DNA of 64,000 nt from Siphonodentalium dalli (GCA_032622095.1 CP136067.1:58257899-58321898); one strand, 5' to 3'; counted from the first letter of the stretch, positions 44,901-56,130 are shown. Notes: generated by a model not told the origin, from the sequence alone. Program-made: numbers and translations.

Positions 44901-46472
44901 CGATAGTCCAGGGAGCGCACCAATGTGACTAATGGGTTCAATGGGTAGCCCCAACCCGTGCCCTGTTTGGTGTGACTATCGCCCCGAGTCATAATTACGC
45001 CAGTTAGAGGAACACGATATATCGGCAAGTCAGAGAAAGATCCAGGGATGTTTTGATACCTGTTACAGGTTTGGGTGCCCAAACTATAGAGACCCAAATG
45101 TCCCCAAATTCCATGTAGATAGTATTTATTCCAGTTGGATCTTCCATATTTTCAAGGAATTTTTCTACAATTCAACCAAATGTACTAGTAATGCAAATCA
45201 TCAGCCCGCAGATGATATATAGTCTACAATATGGAGCCTTTATTTGCACAATCAAGTATCCAGTACTGAATATTTTAACATCCAAATTTATATGGGCACA
45301 TACTCAAATACAGAACAGGTGTCCCCAAACAAAAATTCTCTGGATCCTTCCCCGCGAGTTTGTCCGTGTCCTAGGGGAAGCAACTCGTGTGAGCTACGGG
45401 TTCGATGGGTAGCCCCAACCCGCGTCCTGTGTGGTGTGACTATCGCTCCGAGTGCTAATTACGCCAATTAGAGGAACCCTATTTATCGACTTTCTTTCTC
45501 TATTCTTGGGACCTCGAAACGAGGGAAGCGACTTCAAGGGGAGCTACGGGGAAGGCGATTCATGAACCTGTTCTTACCTCGATGAGCAGTCCTGTGAAAG
45601 TAATTAATGTGATTACGAACAATCACAAATACACCTGTTGTGTTATGTTACCATGCCTGTGTCAACCAAGGCAGTAACGGCTCCATTGTTAATCATTCAG
45701 GGTTAAAAAGGTTCAAATTGACATTCAGGATTTTACAATCCTATCATCCTATTTCACAAGCGTTAAAACAGTGCTTTTGTCTTCAGTTGTACACCAGACG
45801 GTGATTGTCAACGTCTAAATAAAGCCGTAAAACGAAAAAAAATTAACTCGAAAGTAAGTCACCTAATTTCGTGATACCTTTAACCACCATCAACGCACGT
45901 GGTAACTTAAATAATACGTCACCTGTATGCCATAGATTTGTTATAAAGAAAACGATCAGCATCTTTAGTCATATCCAATGGTGCCTCGAATGTTCTGCCG
46001 TTAATAGGCCAGAAACTCTGATATTGTCGGCATAAACACGGATATTAAATCATTGACCGATTAAAATTATGGAAGACAAAGTCCGTTAAAACGAAACGAG
46101 TCGTCCGCTTCCGAGATTATATTCGGAACAACCGCGTAATCTTTATGTGAATTGTACATAATTTTCAACTATAAGCAAAGAAATAATGTTGTTTGTATAA
46201 AACAAAAACAAAACTGTTTTTGCTATACAAACTGCAACTTAGCTTCGTTGGAGAGATTCTTTTTGCGTCCTTCCTAGTTGAGGAGGGATAAAAATATGGC
46301 GAATACTTCACTACGTGTCAGAAATCACGTGATTACACGTGTCATGAACATGACAGAGGATATGTACCATAGAATTTCGTACTGTTTTTTTTTTTCAACT
46401 CGGAGAGTTAACCCCTCCTACTTGGGATAATATACCATATAGTTCAGTGGGCAAGATACCTTTGACGGAGAT
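41581..46472. mobile_element. Element B, body (4.9 kb)
   Basis: It starts ATCTCCGTCAAAGGTATCTT...CACTGAACTAAATGG and ends with the inverse, CCATATAGTTCAGTGGGCAA...CCTTTGACGGAGAT. The right 220 bp repeat, inverted, the interior of the head hairpin. Early blocks (CAGGTGGAGGCCACGAGG, AAAGAACTGGATTGACCTGA) are shared with element D. Further in, TAAGGCACCGGAGAGCA, GCTATCAAATCATGTCAAT and CAGGTGCCAAATAAT have counterparts in A or C. It holds a 39-nt C run (41942-41980). No recognisable transposase. It lies in the 11.2-kb harmonin intron, inserted in a copy of repeat F. Confidence 0.75.
43855..45501. repeat. Three copies of a structured motif inside element B
   Basis: A segment recurs at 43855-44030, 44850-45027 and 45385-45501. 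Each holds a 24-bp core that can fold back, GGGTT(C/A)GATGGGTAGCCC plus CAACCC (43936-43959, 44934-44957, 45398-45421). A block meaning CCTGTTTGGTGTGACTATCG follows each core. On the minus strand all three read as related peptides, VP(F/L)(I/T)GVI(S/M)T then GWGYP(S/L)NP, with the third hitting a stop. It may be a decayed internally repeated coding segment or a structured non-coding module. Confidence 0.55.
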
Positions 46473-46664
46473 ATTCATATCCTTTGGTGGGAAATGTTCA
46501 GATAATAAGATAAAAAAACAAACCTATGGTCATTTGTTGAACTTATTATCTAAACATTCCCTAAGGGAACTACTCGTCAATGAGTATATTTAGTATAGAA
46601 AGAGTTAAATTGATAACACAACTATCAAGTTACACAAATAAAATATAATAGTCTAGTATCTCAT
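46473..46664. repeat. Family F sequence right of element B
   Basis: Resumes family F after element B: GGTGGGAAATGTTCAGATAA, ATGGTCATTTGTTGAAC, CTAAGGGAACTACTCGTCAA, matching the inverse of 37225-37345. Confidence 0.6.
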
Positions 46665-46673
46665 CAGCTACTC

Positions 46674-48038
46674 TAGTCCAAGTCTTCTTGTACTAAAACC
46701 AGCTAAGATATTGGGATGGCGATGCTGGTGTTTAGTCCAAGCCCGCTTGTATACCAATCCTATCACACGAGTTACGCCCACGATCTGTGGCGGGAATTTG
46801 TGGTGTATTTTACTCGATTTACCTAGCAAATCAATACATGATGCTATATACATCGGAAAGGCTTACATCTTATGGTCATAATGGTGTATAATAATCTAAC
46901 TTTAATGTTAAATTACACATAGAATATTCCGGTTGATTGCCACAAACATCGATTAGTTTCTCTGTTTGTTTACATTTTAACCGAAAGCCGAAGTGGTCCG
47001 AATAAGTTCGGCATAATCCGCTGTTTGTTCTGGGAATTCAACTTTCCGTTTCTATATATAGCGCGGGTTTTCCGAACAAAAATGGCGAAAACCGATCGCC
47101 CGAAAGTCCAGTTTTCTATGTGCTTTCAGAACAATTCCCGCACTAAAAACTTAATGACATAATGGAGGATCAGAACGGTAGTTTTGTTGACAATTTTCGC
47201 AAGCAACTTGTCAAAATTGGAGCAAATTAGAACTCTTGTGTCTGACTTGCCATGCGTGTGATTTTCATCCATGTGCATTTTGACTTTTGTGTTGATAAAA
47301 TAATCGGAGAACCGAATCACACAGTTTCGAAATATAGTTCTTCCGTTTTAGTGGGACTTTTCAAACTTAAGGTTAAAAATTTATACAAATTTTGTTTGAT
47401 TTTTTGTGTGCTTAACAAGAGCAGTATATTGCTCTGTTCGCTTAGTATATATCTTAATTTCGTCGAAGTCCACCAAATGTGGGAAATGTAGCACCATATT
47501 ATTTATTCTAATACTCGTTGTGTTTACACTGTTTTAAACTTTGAGAGGGTTGTAATTCCCCGTAATTTATTTAATGTATTACATTTATATCTTCAATGTT
47601 TAATTAATCTATTTATTATTTTATTTATTGACACACATAATTACGATTACAATGGAGAATTCTTCGTAATTTGCGTTGTTGTCCAAAATCTACGGAATAT
47701 TTTCAACGGAAAATGCCGAACACAGTTCGCGAGGTCAACCGAGTTCGCATACTTTTAAAACATTGTAAACATTGAGGTAAATGTCTCTTTTCGCATTAAA
47801 TTACCGTTTTAAATTCACAACTGATGTGGGTTTCAGATAAAATAGCATGTCTTCTGCGGAAAATATCCGTTTATTGTCGCAATTGTGATATTTTATTTCA
47901 TATAATTGTGGTTTTATTTGAGCGGGTCACTAACGCTTAAGCCGTGTCATAAGCGAGCATATAGGGCGGTCTTGGACTAAACACCAGCATCGCCATCCCA
48001 ATATCTTAGCTGGTTTTAGTACAAGAAGACTTGGACTA
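46674..48038. mobile_element. Mutator-like MITE, 1365 bp, perfect ends and 9-bp TSD
   Basis: The terminal inverted repeats 46674-46741 and 47971-48038 are identical over 68 bp (TAGTCCAAGTCTTCTTGTAC...GATGCTGGTGTTTAGTCCAAG). The nine bases CAGCTACTC lie on both sides (46665-46673 and 48039-48047). A 9-bp duplication with long inverted ends fits Mutator-like elements. The interior carries no transposase; the longest open frame is 79 codons. Identical ends and target duplication indicate recent insertion, into the large harmonin intron. Confidence 0.85.
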
Positions 48039-48047
48039 CAGCTACTC

Positions 48048-49630
48048 GAGAGGTTTAGATTGCAAAATGTCACACTTCACACTTAATCAACAGACTATAA
48101 TTCTCTATACCAGTCGCAGGAAATACCAACCAACAGTGAGATACATGAAATCTGAGCATCAGTTCCTATCTGTTGTTAACCTTTTTAAACCGTAACGTCA
48201 AAATATTTGCGTAATTCTTCAACATATTTACAAATAAAAATGTGCATTTTGCATTATGTATGTGACCTTGTCAGTATGTGGATGAATCATGCAACATTAT
48301 AACTGTGAATTGGCTTTCCAACAATACCACAATTACATGGTACTATATGGGAATAAAAATTATTATATCTTGTCATGTGGTAATCATGTGACCGACAGGA
48401 CATATGTGGTTGTTTGGGAATTTCGCCGGAATATGTCAGATGTAAAACAAATTGTGATAGAACGAAACTGAACTAATCATGTCACATGTTGATGAAACTA
48501 TACATATATATGCACATAATAATCGCACCAGTGATTGTTTTGATTCAAAAACAATGCTGAAGCAGACTACCTAAATCACATTGGCTTGACAAATAGGGGA
48601 GGGGCACCAATCATAAAGCCAGTATCAATAAAAAACTGATAATACTATTAATTTTCCAACAGGGAAATGATTGCTTTTCCATGGCGAAGATTGCAGTTCA
48701 TTTAATTTGTATGGAATTCAATGTGTTGTGCAAAGACTGTATGATGGATCAATCATTCTGGATGAAAATGATTTGGTGACAATGTTACCACTAGGGATAT
48801 ATAATGAGACCCAGTATTTATGTTGACAGCGCTTGTGAAAACTCCAATATACTGTAAAGTTTATTCGTAGTGGTCCAATTTTTATGGTTTTCTTGGTTGT
48901 TGATAACTACCAAATTAAAAACCCCACGAAAAAATAATTTTGAGAAATGTCATGCAAGAGGAAACTATATTGACCCGATGTACAATCAAAGCCTAGGGAG
49001 GTAACTCAATCGATCTGGGAGTATATTAATGGAAGAGTAGCTACATTATAATAAAATGTTTAATTGATCTAACTTCATAAAAACAGATAACATAACAAAT
49101 GTTTGAATTATTAACTATTAAGTCACATATCACAGTCCAGCTTTTGTGAAACATGACATAGTCGCAAGTCTACATTTGTAAACAGCTTTTAAGAGACAAA
49201 TTTGCATTATTTAGTTGACCGTTTTGGGGCATATGGTTAGATGGTGCAGATTAATCAGATATTGGCTTCGGCAAAACAATCCCCATTCTCGCATTTATTG
49301 TTCTGAGAAGAGAGTGACTTTCACCTAACTTATGTTGGCTTATGTAATAAAATCCTGTTGTTAACATTCTCGATAGTTGGCAACAAAAGCTTGGACACGC
49401 GGTGTGCTAATTACGCCTACAGCGCAGATGTGCAATTTCCAACTTCTCGCCAAGGTGTCTGCACTTCTATTATTTGGATTTGATTGTTATTGTTGGGGAT
49501 TTGGAGGGGAGAGCTTATAGTACCGAATGACCCACAAATTTACGAACCCACGAAAAAGTCATAAATGGCTGAACCACGAAAATTTATATCAACGAATTTA
49601 AAGCCATTCACATTAGTTTATTCACTGATG
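48048..49630. other. Intronic DNA, no clear feature
   Basis: AT-rich sequence in the large harmonin intron. No exon, array or inverted repeat recognised. Confidence 0.4.
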
Positions 49631-49631
49631 T

Positions 49632-51041
49632 GAAATGAAACTGCAAATGAAAGTGTCAATGACACTGTAGCTCAACTTAGGTAGGGGAATAATTTAATGG
49701 TTGACAGTAAATGGAGGAATTAGGAAATGTGCTAATTGAAATGTCTAAATAAGACAAGATGTAAATGTGAAGAGAGAACAAAAAATAATTATCCTGCACC
49801 CCATGCTAATGGATTTTGTAGAAATATTTAGTCATACAAAGAGTAAAAACCAAACTGGCCATATTTTTTTGCCGAATGACCCCAAAATGACGCGTTCCCA
49901 TCTTCATATCAATGTCAACATCCATGATAATTTTTATGAAGATCAGACAAACAGTACGGCCTGTAGCCCACGTCAACGGATTCAATTTTGAAATCCAAGA
50001 TGGCCACCAGCAGCCATGTTTTTTGGCTGAATGACCCCCAAAATGACTCGTTCCCATCTACATGTCAATATCAACATTCATGACAAGTTTCATAATGATC
50101 GGATCAGGGATGTGGTCTGTAGGGTGTGCCAAAGGATTTAGTGATGCAAAGAGTAAATTCTAAAATGGCCACCGGCGGGCCATGTTTTTTGGCCGAATGA
50201 CCCCAAAATGACTCGTTCCCATCTACATCTCAATGTCAACATCCTTGACAAATTTCATGAAGATCAAACAAACAGATCGGTCTATAACCCATGCTAATGG
50301 ATTTTGTAGAAATATTTAGTCATACAAAGAGTAAATTCCAAAATGGCATTGGTGGCCATATTTTTTTTCCGATTGACCCCAAAATGACTCGTTCCATCAA
50401 GAGGTCACCCCGATGATCCATATGAAGTTTGGTGATGATCAGATCAGGGATGTGGTACGCAGGGTGTGTCAAAGTATTTAGTGATGCAAAGAGTAAAATC
50501 CAATATGGCTGACGGCGGCCATGTTTTTTGGCCAAATGACCCCAAAATGACTCGTTCCCATCTAGAGGTCGCCCAGATGATCCATATGCAGTTTGGTGAT
50601 GATCGGATCAGAGATGTGGTCTGTAGGATGTGTCAAAGGATTTAGTGATGCAAAGAGTAAAATCCAAGATGGCCACCAGCAGCCATGTTTTTTGGCCAAA
50701 TGATCCTAAAATGACTCGTTCCCATCTACATGTAAATGGCAACATTCATGACAAATTTTATGATGATCACACAAACAGTACGGCCTGTAGCCCGTGCCAA
50801 TGGATTTAATTTTTAAATTCATGATGGCCACGAGCGGCCATGTTTTTTGGCCGAATGACCCCAAAATGACTCGTTCCCATCTACATGTCAATGTCAACAT
50901 TCATGACAAATTTCATAAAGATCAGACCAAAGATACGACCTGTAGCCCGTGCCAAAGGAAATTGTTGATGGACACACGCACACACGGACGACGGACGCCA
51001 ACCCATGGCAATAGCTCAAATTTACAAAGTAAGTTGAGCTA
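49632..51041 (+). mobile_element. Pearl/HINE-like element, complete copy 2 of family R1
   Basis: It shares its start with copy 1 (AATGAAAGTGTCAATGACAC, then TAGCTCAACTTAG at 49668) and ends AATAGCTCAAATTTACAAAG, TAAGTTGAGCTA (51030-51041). The TAGCTCAACTTA/TAAGTTGAGCTA pair is the subterminal inverted repeat. The interior has about seven ~160-bp units. A GACGGACGCCAACCCATGG tail precedes the end. Non-coding. It lies in the large harmonin intron. Confidence 0.75.
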
Positions 51042-51682
51042 ATAATGTAGACTAACTGTGAAGTCTCAATTGTTTACTCAAGGTGTGAAACAAACATAGC
51101 GATATCTATTCAAGCACCTGTTGTATTTGGCGGTCTTACAGGCTAAAATCATTATCCGAACAAAAGACAACTAATTGGGCCAGAATGTTAGACAATGGTA
51201 TGAAAACACTGACCCATCGCGCATGTGCATACGGTTCCAGAAGTCAAGATGCATGTGCCCGGTCGATTACAGACTCAAAAGCCTGTTCAGTGTTCAGAAT
51301 GGAGAGGTTCCGGAATACACAGGTAATTTTTTAGTGACAATGCACTCGGGTAATTTCGGAACCAGACAGTTCGGTGTGGAGAGGGAATCGTTTTATATTT
51401 ATAGAGGGTCCGGTTTGGAGATGTTTTACTGTATTAGTGTCTCACTTCCATTTTGGTCCTGTGAGTCCGATGAGTCGATTTAGACCAGGTGATTTTTCCA
51501 TTTATCCGCAACTTCAAGTTGCTGAACATCACTAAACAAAATGAAGAGGAATCCATATATGAAGTCTCTCTGTCTGTTGTCTGCTTATGTTATCTGAAAA
51601 TCCTAGAAAATGGAGAACAAACCATTCCAAAGTATACTTTTATAACTAAATTGGAGAATCCATTGAGTAGTAAATGGGTTAC

Positions 51683-51769
51683 CTGTGTTAGATACTTCCT
51701 CTGTATGAGCAATCCTCTTCTGACGTTCTTCTTCCTGCTGCTCTATTGCTCGCTCCACTATCTCTTGTT
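51683..51769 (-). CDS. USH1C: Harmonin homologue, first exon visible in the window
   Basis: An 87-nt exon with TTCCAG acceptor and ACAG|GTAACC donor. Its leading AA completes a codon from an exon further right, and its trailing G is completed by the exon at 40.5 kb. It encodes QEIVERAIEQQEEERQKRIA and HTEEVSNT, a coiled coil rich in Gln/Glu/Arg as in harmonin after PDZ2. The acceptor has a poor pyrimidine tract. Upstream exons (N-terminal domain, PDZ1, PDZ2) should lie to the right; none was recognised between 51.8 and 64.0 kb. The intron to the next exon is 11.2 kb and mostly made of mobile elements. Confidence 0.8.
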
Positions 51770-52640
51770 CTGGAACATAGTAACTTTTTTTTAGGCAACA
51801 CAGATGCTGAAGGTGCGGCCAAGAGTTATACAGCTAAGCCAGAATTGACACTTAGGTGTTGCCTATTACTGTTTTGCTCATGTTTTTCTCCCAGAATCCC
51901 TGTTACACAGAATCTTTGAAAAATAATATGCAGCTTCCATTAAATACAAAAATTACTTCAAAGCAATGAATTAAATTAAATTCCAACAGTAACAAATCAG
52001 CAAGTTGTGTGGCTGCTATATATTAAAAAATATGGTGTGCTATATGGTACAGAGGTAAGTTTTCATATTTAAACAAAAAGTGTAAATAGTCAAATATTGA
52101 AACGTTGGACCGTGATGTCATACACGAGGATCTTAATAACTAGAATATGACACGATCCATGATTAGAAAGGGTGTTATCAACCAAAGTATAAACTAGAGA
52201 CTGGTACGAATTCTAAAAGACTTAATATACTGCGATGTTTGTGGTTCCTGTTGATTTATTTCTAGATAATATTGGTTGGATAAACTAAGTGCATTTTATG
52301 ATCACAGACTGGTCTATTATGTTCAAGAGCCATTCACATATATATGACAGATATTTAAAATTATTTTACCAGTCACTCTGTGATTATTGCAATGTGGTGC
52401 TATCATATTACTCTTCCATCACTCGATTTTTTATAACAGTGTCAAAAGTCCATGTGCAGCTTACATAAGTTTTTCATGGCAAACATGACACAAGTCTACC
52501 ACTGATGTTTGAACCTCTACCACACTAATTTAGCCTACAAATGAAAAGCTGCTTAGAAAAATGTCCCCCGCCAAAAAGGTTGAAATTGGCTTTTAAGGTA
52601 CAAATTAAAATTATGACCTGGAAACCAGAATAAACAGTAA
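51770..52640. other. Upstream of first visible harmonin exon, non-coding
   Basis: The preceding harmonin exon would be expected from here rightward. No PDZ2-like or coiled-coil frame with good splice sites was seen. AT-rich, no clear repeat. Confidence 0.4.
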
Positions 52641-52649
52641 TTTTAAATA

Positions 52650-53756
52650 ACAAGACAGTCAATGACTGTGGGGTCGCTCACCAGACTGCAAAGACTGATA
52701 AGACTGCGACTCTGGAGACCACAACAGTCAGAACTTTTCATAATCACTTTAAAAGAAGTAGATCTAAACAGGATATGTGGCCAAATTACCAACTGTACAC
52801 TACTGATCACCCCCGCCCCCCAACAAGTCCCCTCCCGACTGGGCTCCAGACTCCCAAGTCTTAGGTTGGAATTACACAATTGACATCTCAAACTTTCCCA
52901 ATTGTTGGAAATTTCCAATCTCACAAGCGCCTTTTTATAAAATAGACCTGATGGTCCTTGTGAAGGAAGCATATTAAGAAGGAAACTGTCCTTCGCTTGG
53001 CCCCTATTTTTCCAGGTTACCCCATTAAAAATATCTGTATTGCAGTCAAACAAGAACATTCCATGCTAAATAAGCCAACTAGTTCTTGGCTCTTCCATAC
53101 ATATTTTAAGAATTACTATGTTGTGAAATAGTTATGTCTCTGGCAATGCCCTTATTCGACTTTGTGATGCCATTTTCACGAATCTGTCACCCAAGGTAAT
53201 TTCATACCAAATATAAGCAAAATAGGCCATTTCATTCTTGCATAGAAGACGTATCATGAATCAGAATTACTATGGAGAGAAAGAGTAATGTAGCTGGCCT
53301 TGCACCTACTTGACCTGGTGACCCTGATTAAACAAATCTGAATCACACATCACCAAAGGAGCCTCAATATTAAATGTGAACTAAATAGAGCTGGTGGTTC
53401 TTTCAAAGAACACTTTTCAAGTTTGCCAAATATGTTCTGGTGAAGTGGTGGGTGTGGGAGAGTTAAATGTCCTGTTGGAATTAATGACCTCTAGCAGATC
53501 TCCAGGAAATGTTTATAAAAATGTCAGACTTCACTTGCAATTTTTAATATTTTTGGAGTTATGTCCCTGGCCCTGCCCACATTTGACCCAGTGACCTCAT
53601 TTGAACAAATCTGAATGTGAGTCACCTGGGCAATATCCACACCAAATATGAACCCATACGGTATTATGGTTCCAGAGGAGAAGTTTAAAGAATTGTTGAC
53701 AGACGGACGAGGAGTGATGACTATAGCTCCACCGGAGACGTCGTCTCAGGTGAGCC
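52650..53756 (+). mobile_element. GCTCACC/GGTGAGC element, longer copy (family R3)
   Basis: The start GTGGGGTCGCTCACCAGACT and first ~150 bp match 28160-28310; the end GACGTCGTCTCAGGTGAGCC matches the other R3 copies. The interior has several GACC(C/T)...TTTGAACAAATCTGAA units. The 138-residue minus-strand frame across it is an accident of the repeat, since the same sequence in the other copy is not open. Confidence 0.65.
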
Positions 53757-53789
53757 AAAAACTATTGAAATTATAGAATGACCCCCCCC

Positions 53790-54065
53790 CTTTGGATCCC
53801 AGAATGCAACAGAATTCAAACTTTTTTAATGGAAGGGGAAGAACTCCATCTTTAATATATAGAGTTATTCCCCCTGCATTGAAAATAATTTAGCTTTTTA
53901 CTGCAATCTAGATGACAAAACTCTTTGGCAACTCAATAAAAACAACATGTCCAGAGTTTATTATACTGGATAAGTTGATAATACAATGTTTTGGAGCTTC
54001 CTCTTTCAAATAGTATATAATATGGCATATATTTTATATAATGTAATCTGGGGGTTAAAAAATTA
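53790..54065 (+). mobile_element. Degraded copy of the TTAA-flanked MITE
   Basis: It matches the second half of 25079-25559 (GATCCCAGAATGCAACAGAA, TATAGAGTTATTCCCCC, GATAAGTTGATAATACAATG, TTGGAGCTTCCTCTTTCAAA). The terminal repeats are eroded (AAAAAATTAAGTAG). Confidence 0.65.
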
Positions 54066-54117
54066 AGTAGTTTACTATTTTATATACATTTTAGTCTAAA
54101 TAATTAATTTTGAGAAA

Positions 54118-55540
54118 ACAAATTACATCTCATTGAACAAATCTGCTAATTCCACCCCCTCAACCCATGGGGACATCCCTGCAAGAATAGGACATCTGTG
54201 ATTTATTTGGATGCTTGATTGCTTGTCTACATTTGCCTAACAATATTTCCTTAACCTTGAAAGCCAGTGCATTCTCTTAGGTGAGGCTACCTACGGGACA
54301 CTCACATATATAAGACAATGCACTGGCATGATACTAGTACCTTGTTATAAAATAATAAATATTGGACAAATATTAAAACTAGGAGCTCATTTCTCTTGAT
54401 CAATGGTCTATTATTTTATATTCATTTTATTTTAGTATATGTAATTGGTTTTGGAAAAAAAATTACATCTCAATGAACAAATCTGAGAAATTTGCCCCCT
54501 CCCCAAACATATGTGGGGACATCCCTGCGAGAATAGGACATGTGTGATTTATTTGGATGTCTGACTATATTGGCCTAACCATATTTCCTTGATCTTGAAC
54601 CCCCGTGTATTCTCTTATATATAGGAGAATACACTGGTGCAGGGTCTTTATTGCTGTACCAGCATAGCTCTGGTAATGAAATGGTTAATACTAATACTAA
54701 TAATAAATGTGTATACTGTCAAACAGTTAGAGTTGTATTTGAGATTGCTGTAAACACATAGGATTAAATTTCATTCACACACCTCTTTTTCTCTTAGCCA
54801 GATAAGTGTGGATATTGAGATAAAAGTTAATTACTTTATAATGACTGGACACACAGCTGTGAGAACTGTGAGAAGTAAGGCTGGTCAGTTCCTGGCATGT
54901 CATATAACTAAAGTGTAAGGCTTTTAATGGGGTGAACCTTGCAGGGATCTGGTGTGGGGTGGCAGGGACATGCAGTGTTAAGAGTTATGTCCCTGGGCCC
55001 TGGCTCTGCCCCTATTTGACCCAGTGACCCCATTTGAACAAATCTGAACCCCAGTCACACAAGGACTCTCCATACCACATGTAAGCTAAATCGGTCAAAT
55101 GGTTCAAAAGAAGAAGTCATTCTAAGAATTACTATGGAGGAATAAAGTTATGTCCCTGATTCCTCAACAAATCAACCTGGTGACCTCATTTTAACAAATC
55201 TGAATGTGAGTCAACTAGGGAACATCCACACCAAATATGAATCCATACTGCCTTATAGTTCAGTAAAAGAAGTCGTTCTAAGAATTACTATGGAGGAATA
55301 GAGTTATGGCCCTGCTTTCACAACTATTTCACCCAGTGACCTCATTTGAAAAATCTGAATGTGATTCACCTAGGGAACATCCACACCAAATATGAACACG
55401 TTACGTCTTACGGTTCGGGACGAGAAGATGATTCTTGATGGACGGACAGACAGACGGACGGATGGACAAAGAGACGGACGGACGACGGACGAGGAGTGAT
55501 GACTATAGCTCCACCGGAGACTTCGTCTCAGGTGAGTTAA
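54118..55540 (+). repeat. Composite dispersed repeat, second copy
   Basis: Two blocks with GGGGACATCCCTGC(A/G)AGAAT (near 54170 and 54517), each followed by a short CCAGTGCATTCTC-type palindrome. Then come AAATCTGAA...AGTCAC units and a GGACGGACAGACAGACGG tail, ending ACCGGAGACTTCGTCTCAGG. It matches 28740-29705 in order of blocks. Confidence 0.65.
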
Positions 55541-55559
55541 AAAAGAAGGTATAACTCAG

Positions 55560-56130
55560 ATAAATTGAACCAATAGTATACAGTTGTTGCCCATGCTTGA
55601 GTGAGACATGGGAATTTGTTGTCCGCTCAAGATAGGACAAATCTCAGTTTATCGCCAAAGCAAGGATGACAACTGTTTTGTTTTCTGATAGCTAAATACG
55701 CATTCCTTTTCATTTAAATGTACATGAACTTCGATGTTGCACTGAGTCAATGTACCAAATGAGTGCTTTCTCCAATTCTTTTGCTAAGAGTTTCTGTAAC
55801 TTCGTATCATTCCAGGATTTATGTTCAGAATTAGATAGTCAAGACTTTAGGATTTTGTAATCGGCATTTATTTACATTTTAGTTAAATCATGGAAACTTC
55901 ACCATACAATGTAAACTATAAGTGATAGAAGTATGTTATCCTCTTCTGCAATTTGGCATATTCATGGACCGCATGCCGTCTTGTTGGCGAAACGCAATGT
56001 TAATATCAGTAATATCTTCCTGAAAGCTATTGAGTGTTATTGATTTCATAAATGAGCTGGCACATGTGTCAATATTCCCAAGCATGTCAGCAATGTACAA
56101 TATACATCTATGTTGCAATAACAGCAATGC
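55560..56130 (-). pseudogene. Possible coding relic, two short frames
   Basis: On the minus strand about 55925-55995 reads RRHAVHEYAKLQKRITYF, and about 55710-55830 reads KSWNDTKLQKLLAKELEKAL then IWYIDSVQHRSS. A third frame (55936-56127) overlaps the first. Composition looks protein-like, but stops separate the pieces and no splice sites frame them. I do not recognise a family. It could equally be chance. Confidence 0.2.

Noticed and set aside
51175-51483. 102-residue plus-strand frame next to the pearl-like element
   Set aside because: No homology recognised, opposite strand to the host gene, no supporting repeats or splice signals. Left unannotated.
52643-53059. 138-residue minus-strand open frame
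   Set aside because: It lies across the R3 repeat; the matching sequence at 28160-28310 is not open in that frame and there is no protein-like conservation.
54780-54830. Possible upstream harmonin exon (minus strand, LAKRKR)
   Set aside because: The donor is weak, no pyrimidine-rich acceptor is present and the frame closes within a few codons.
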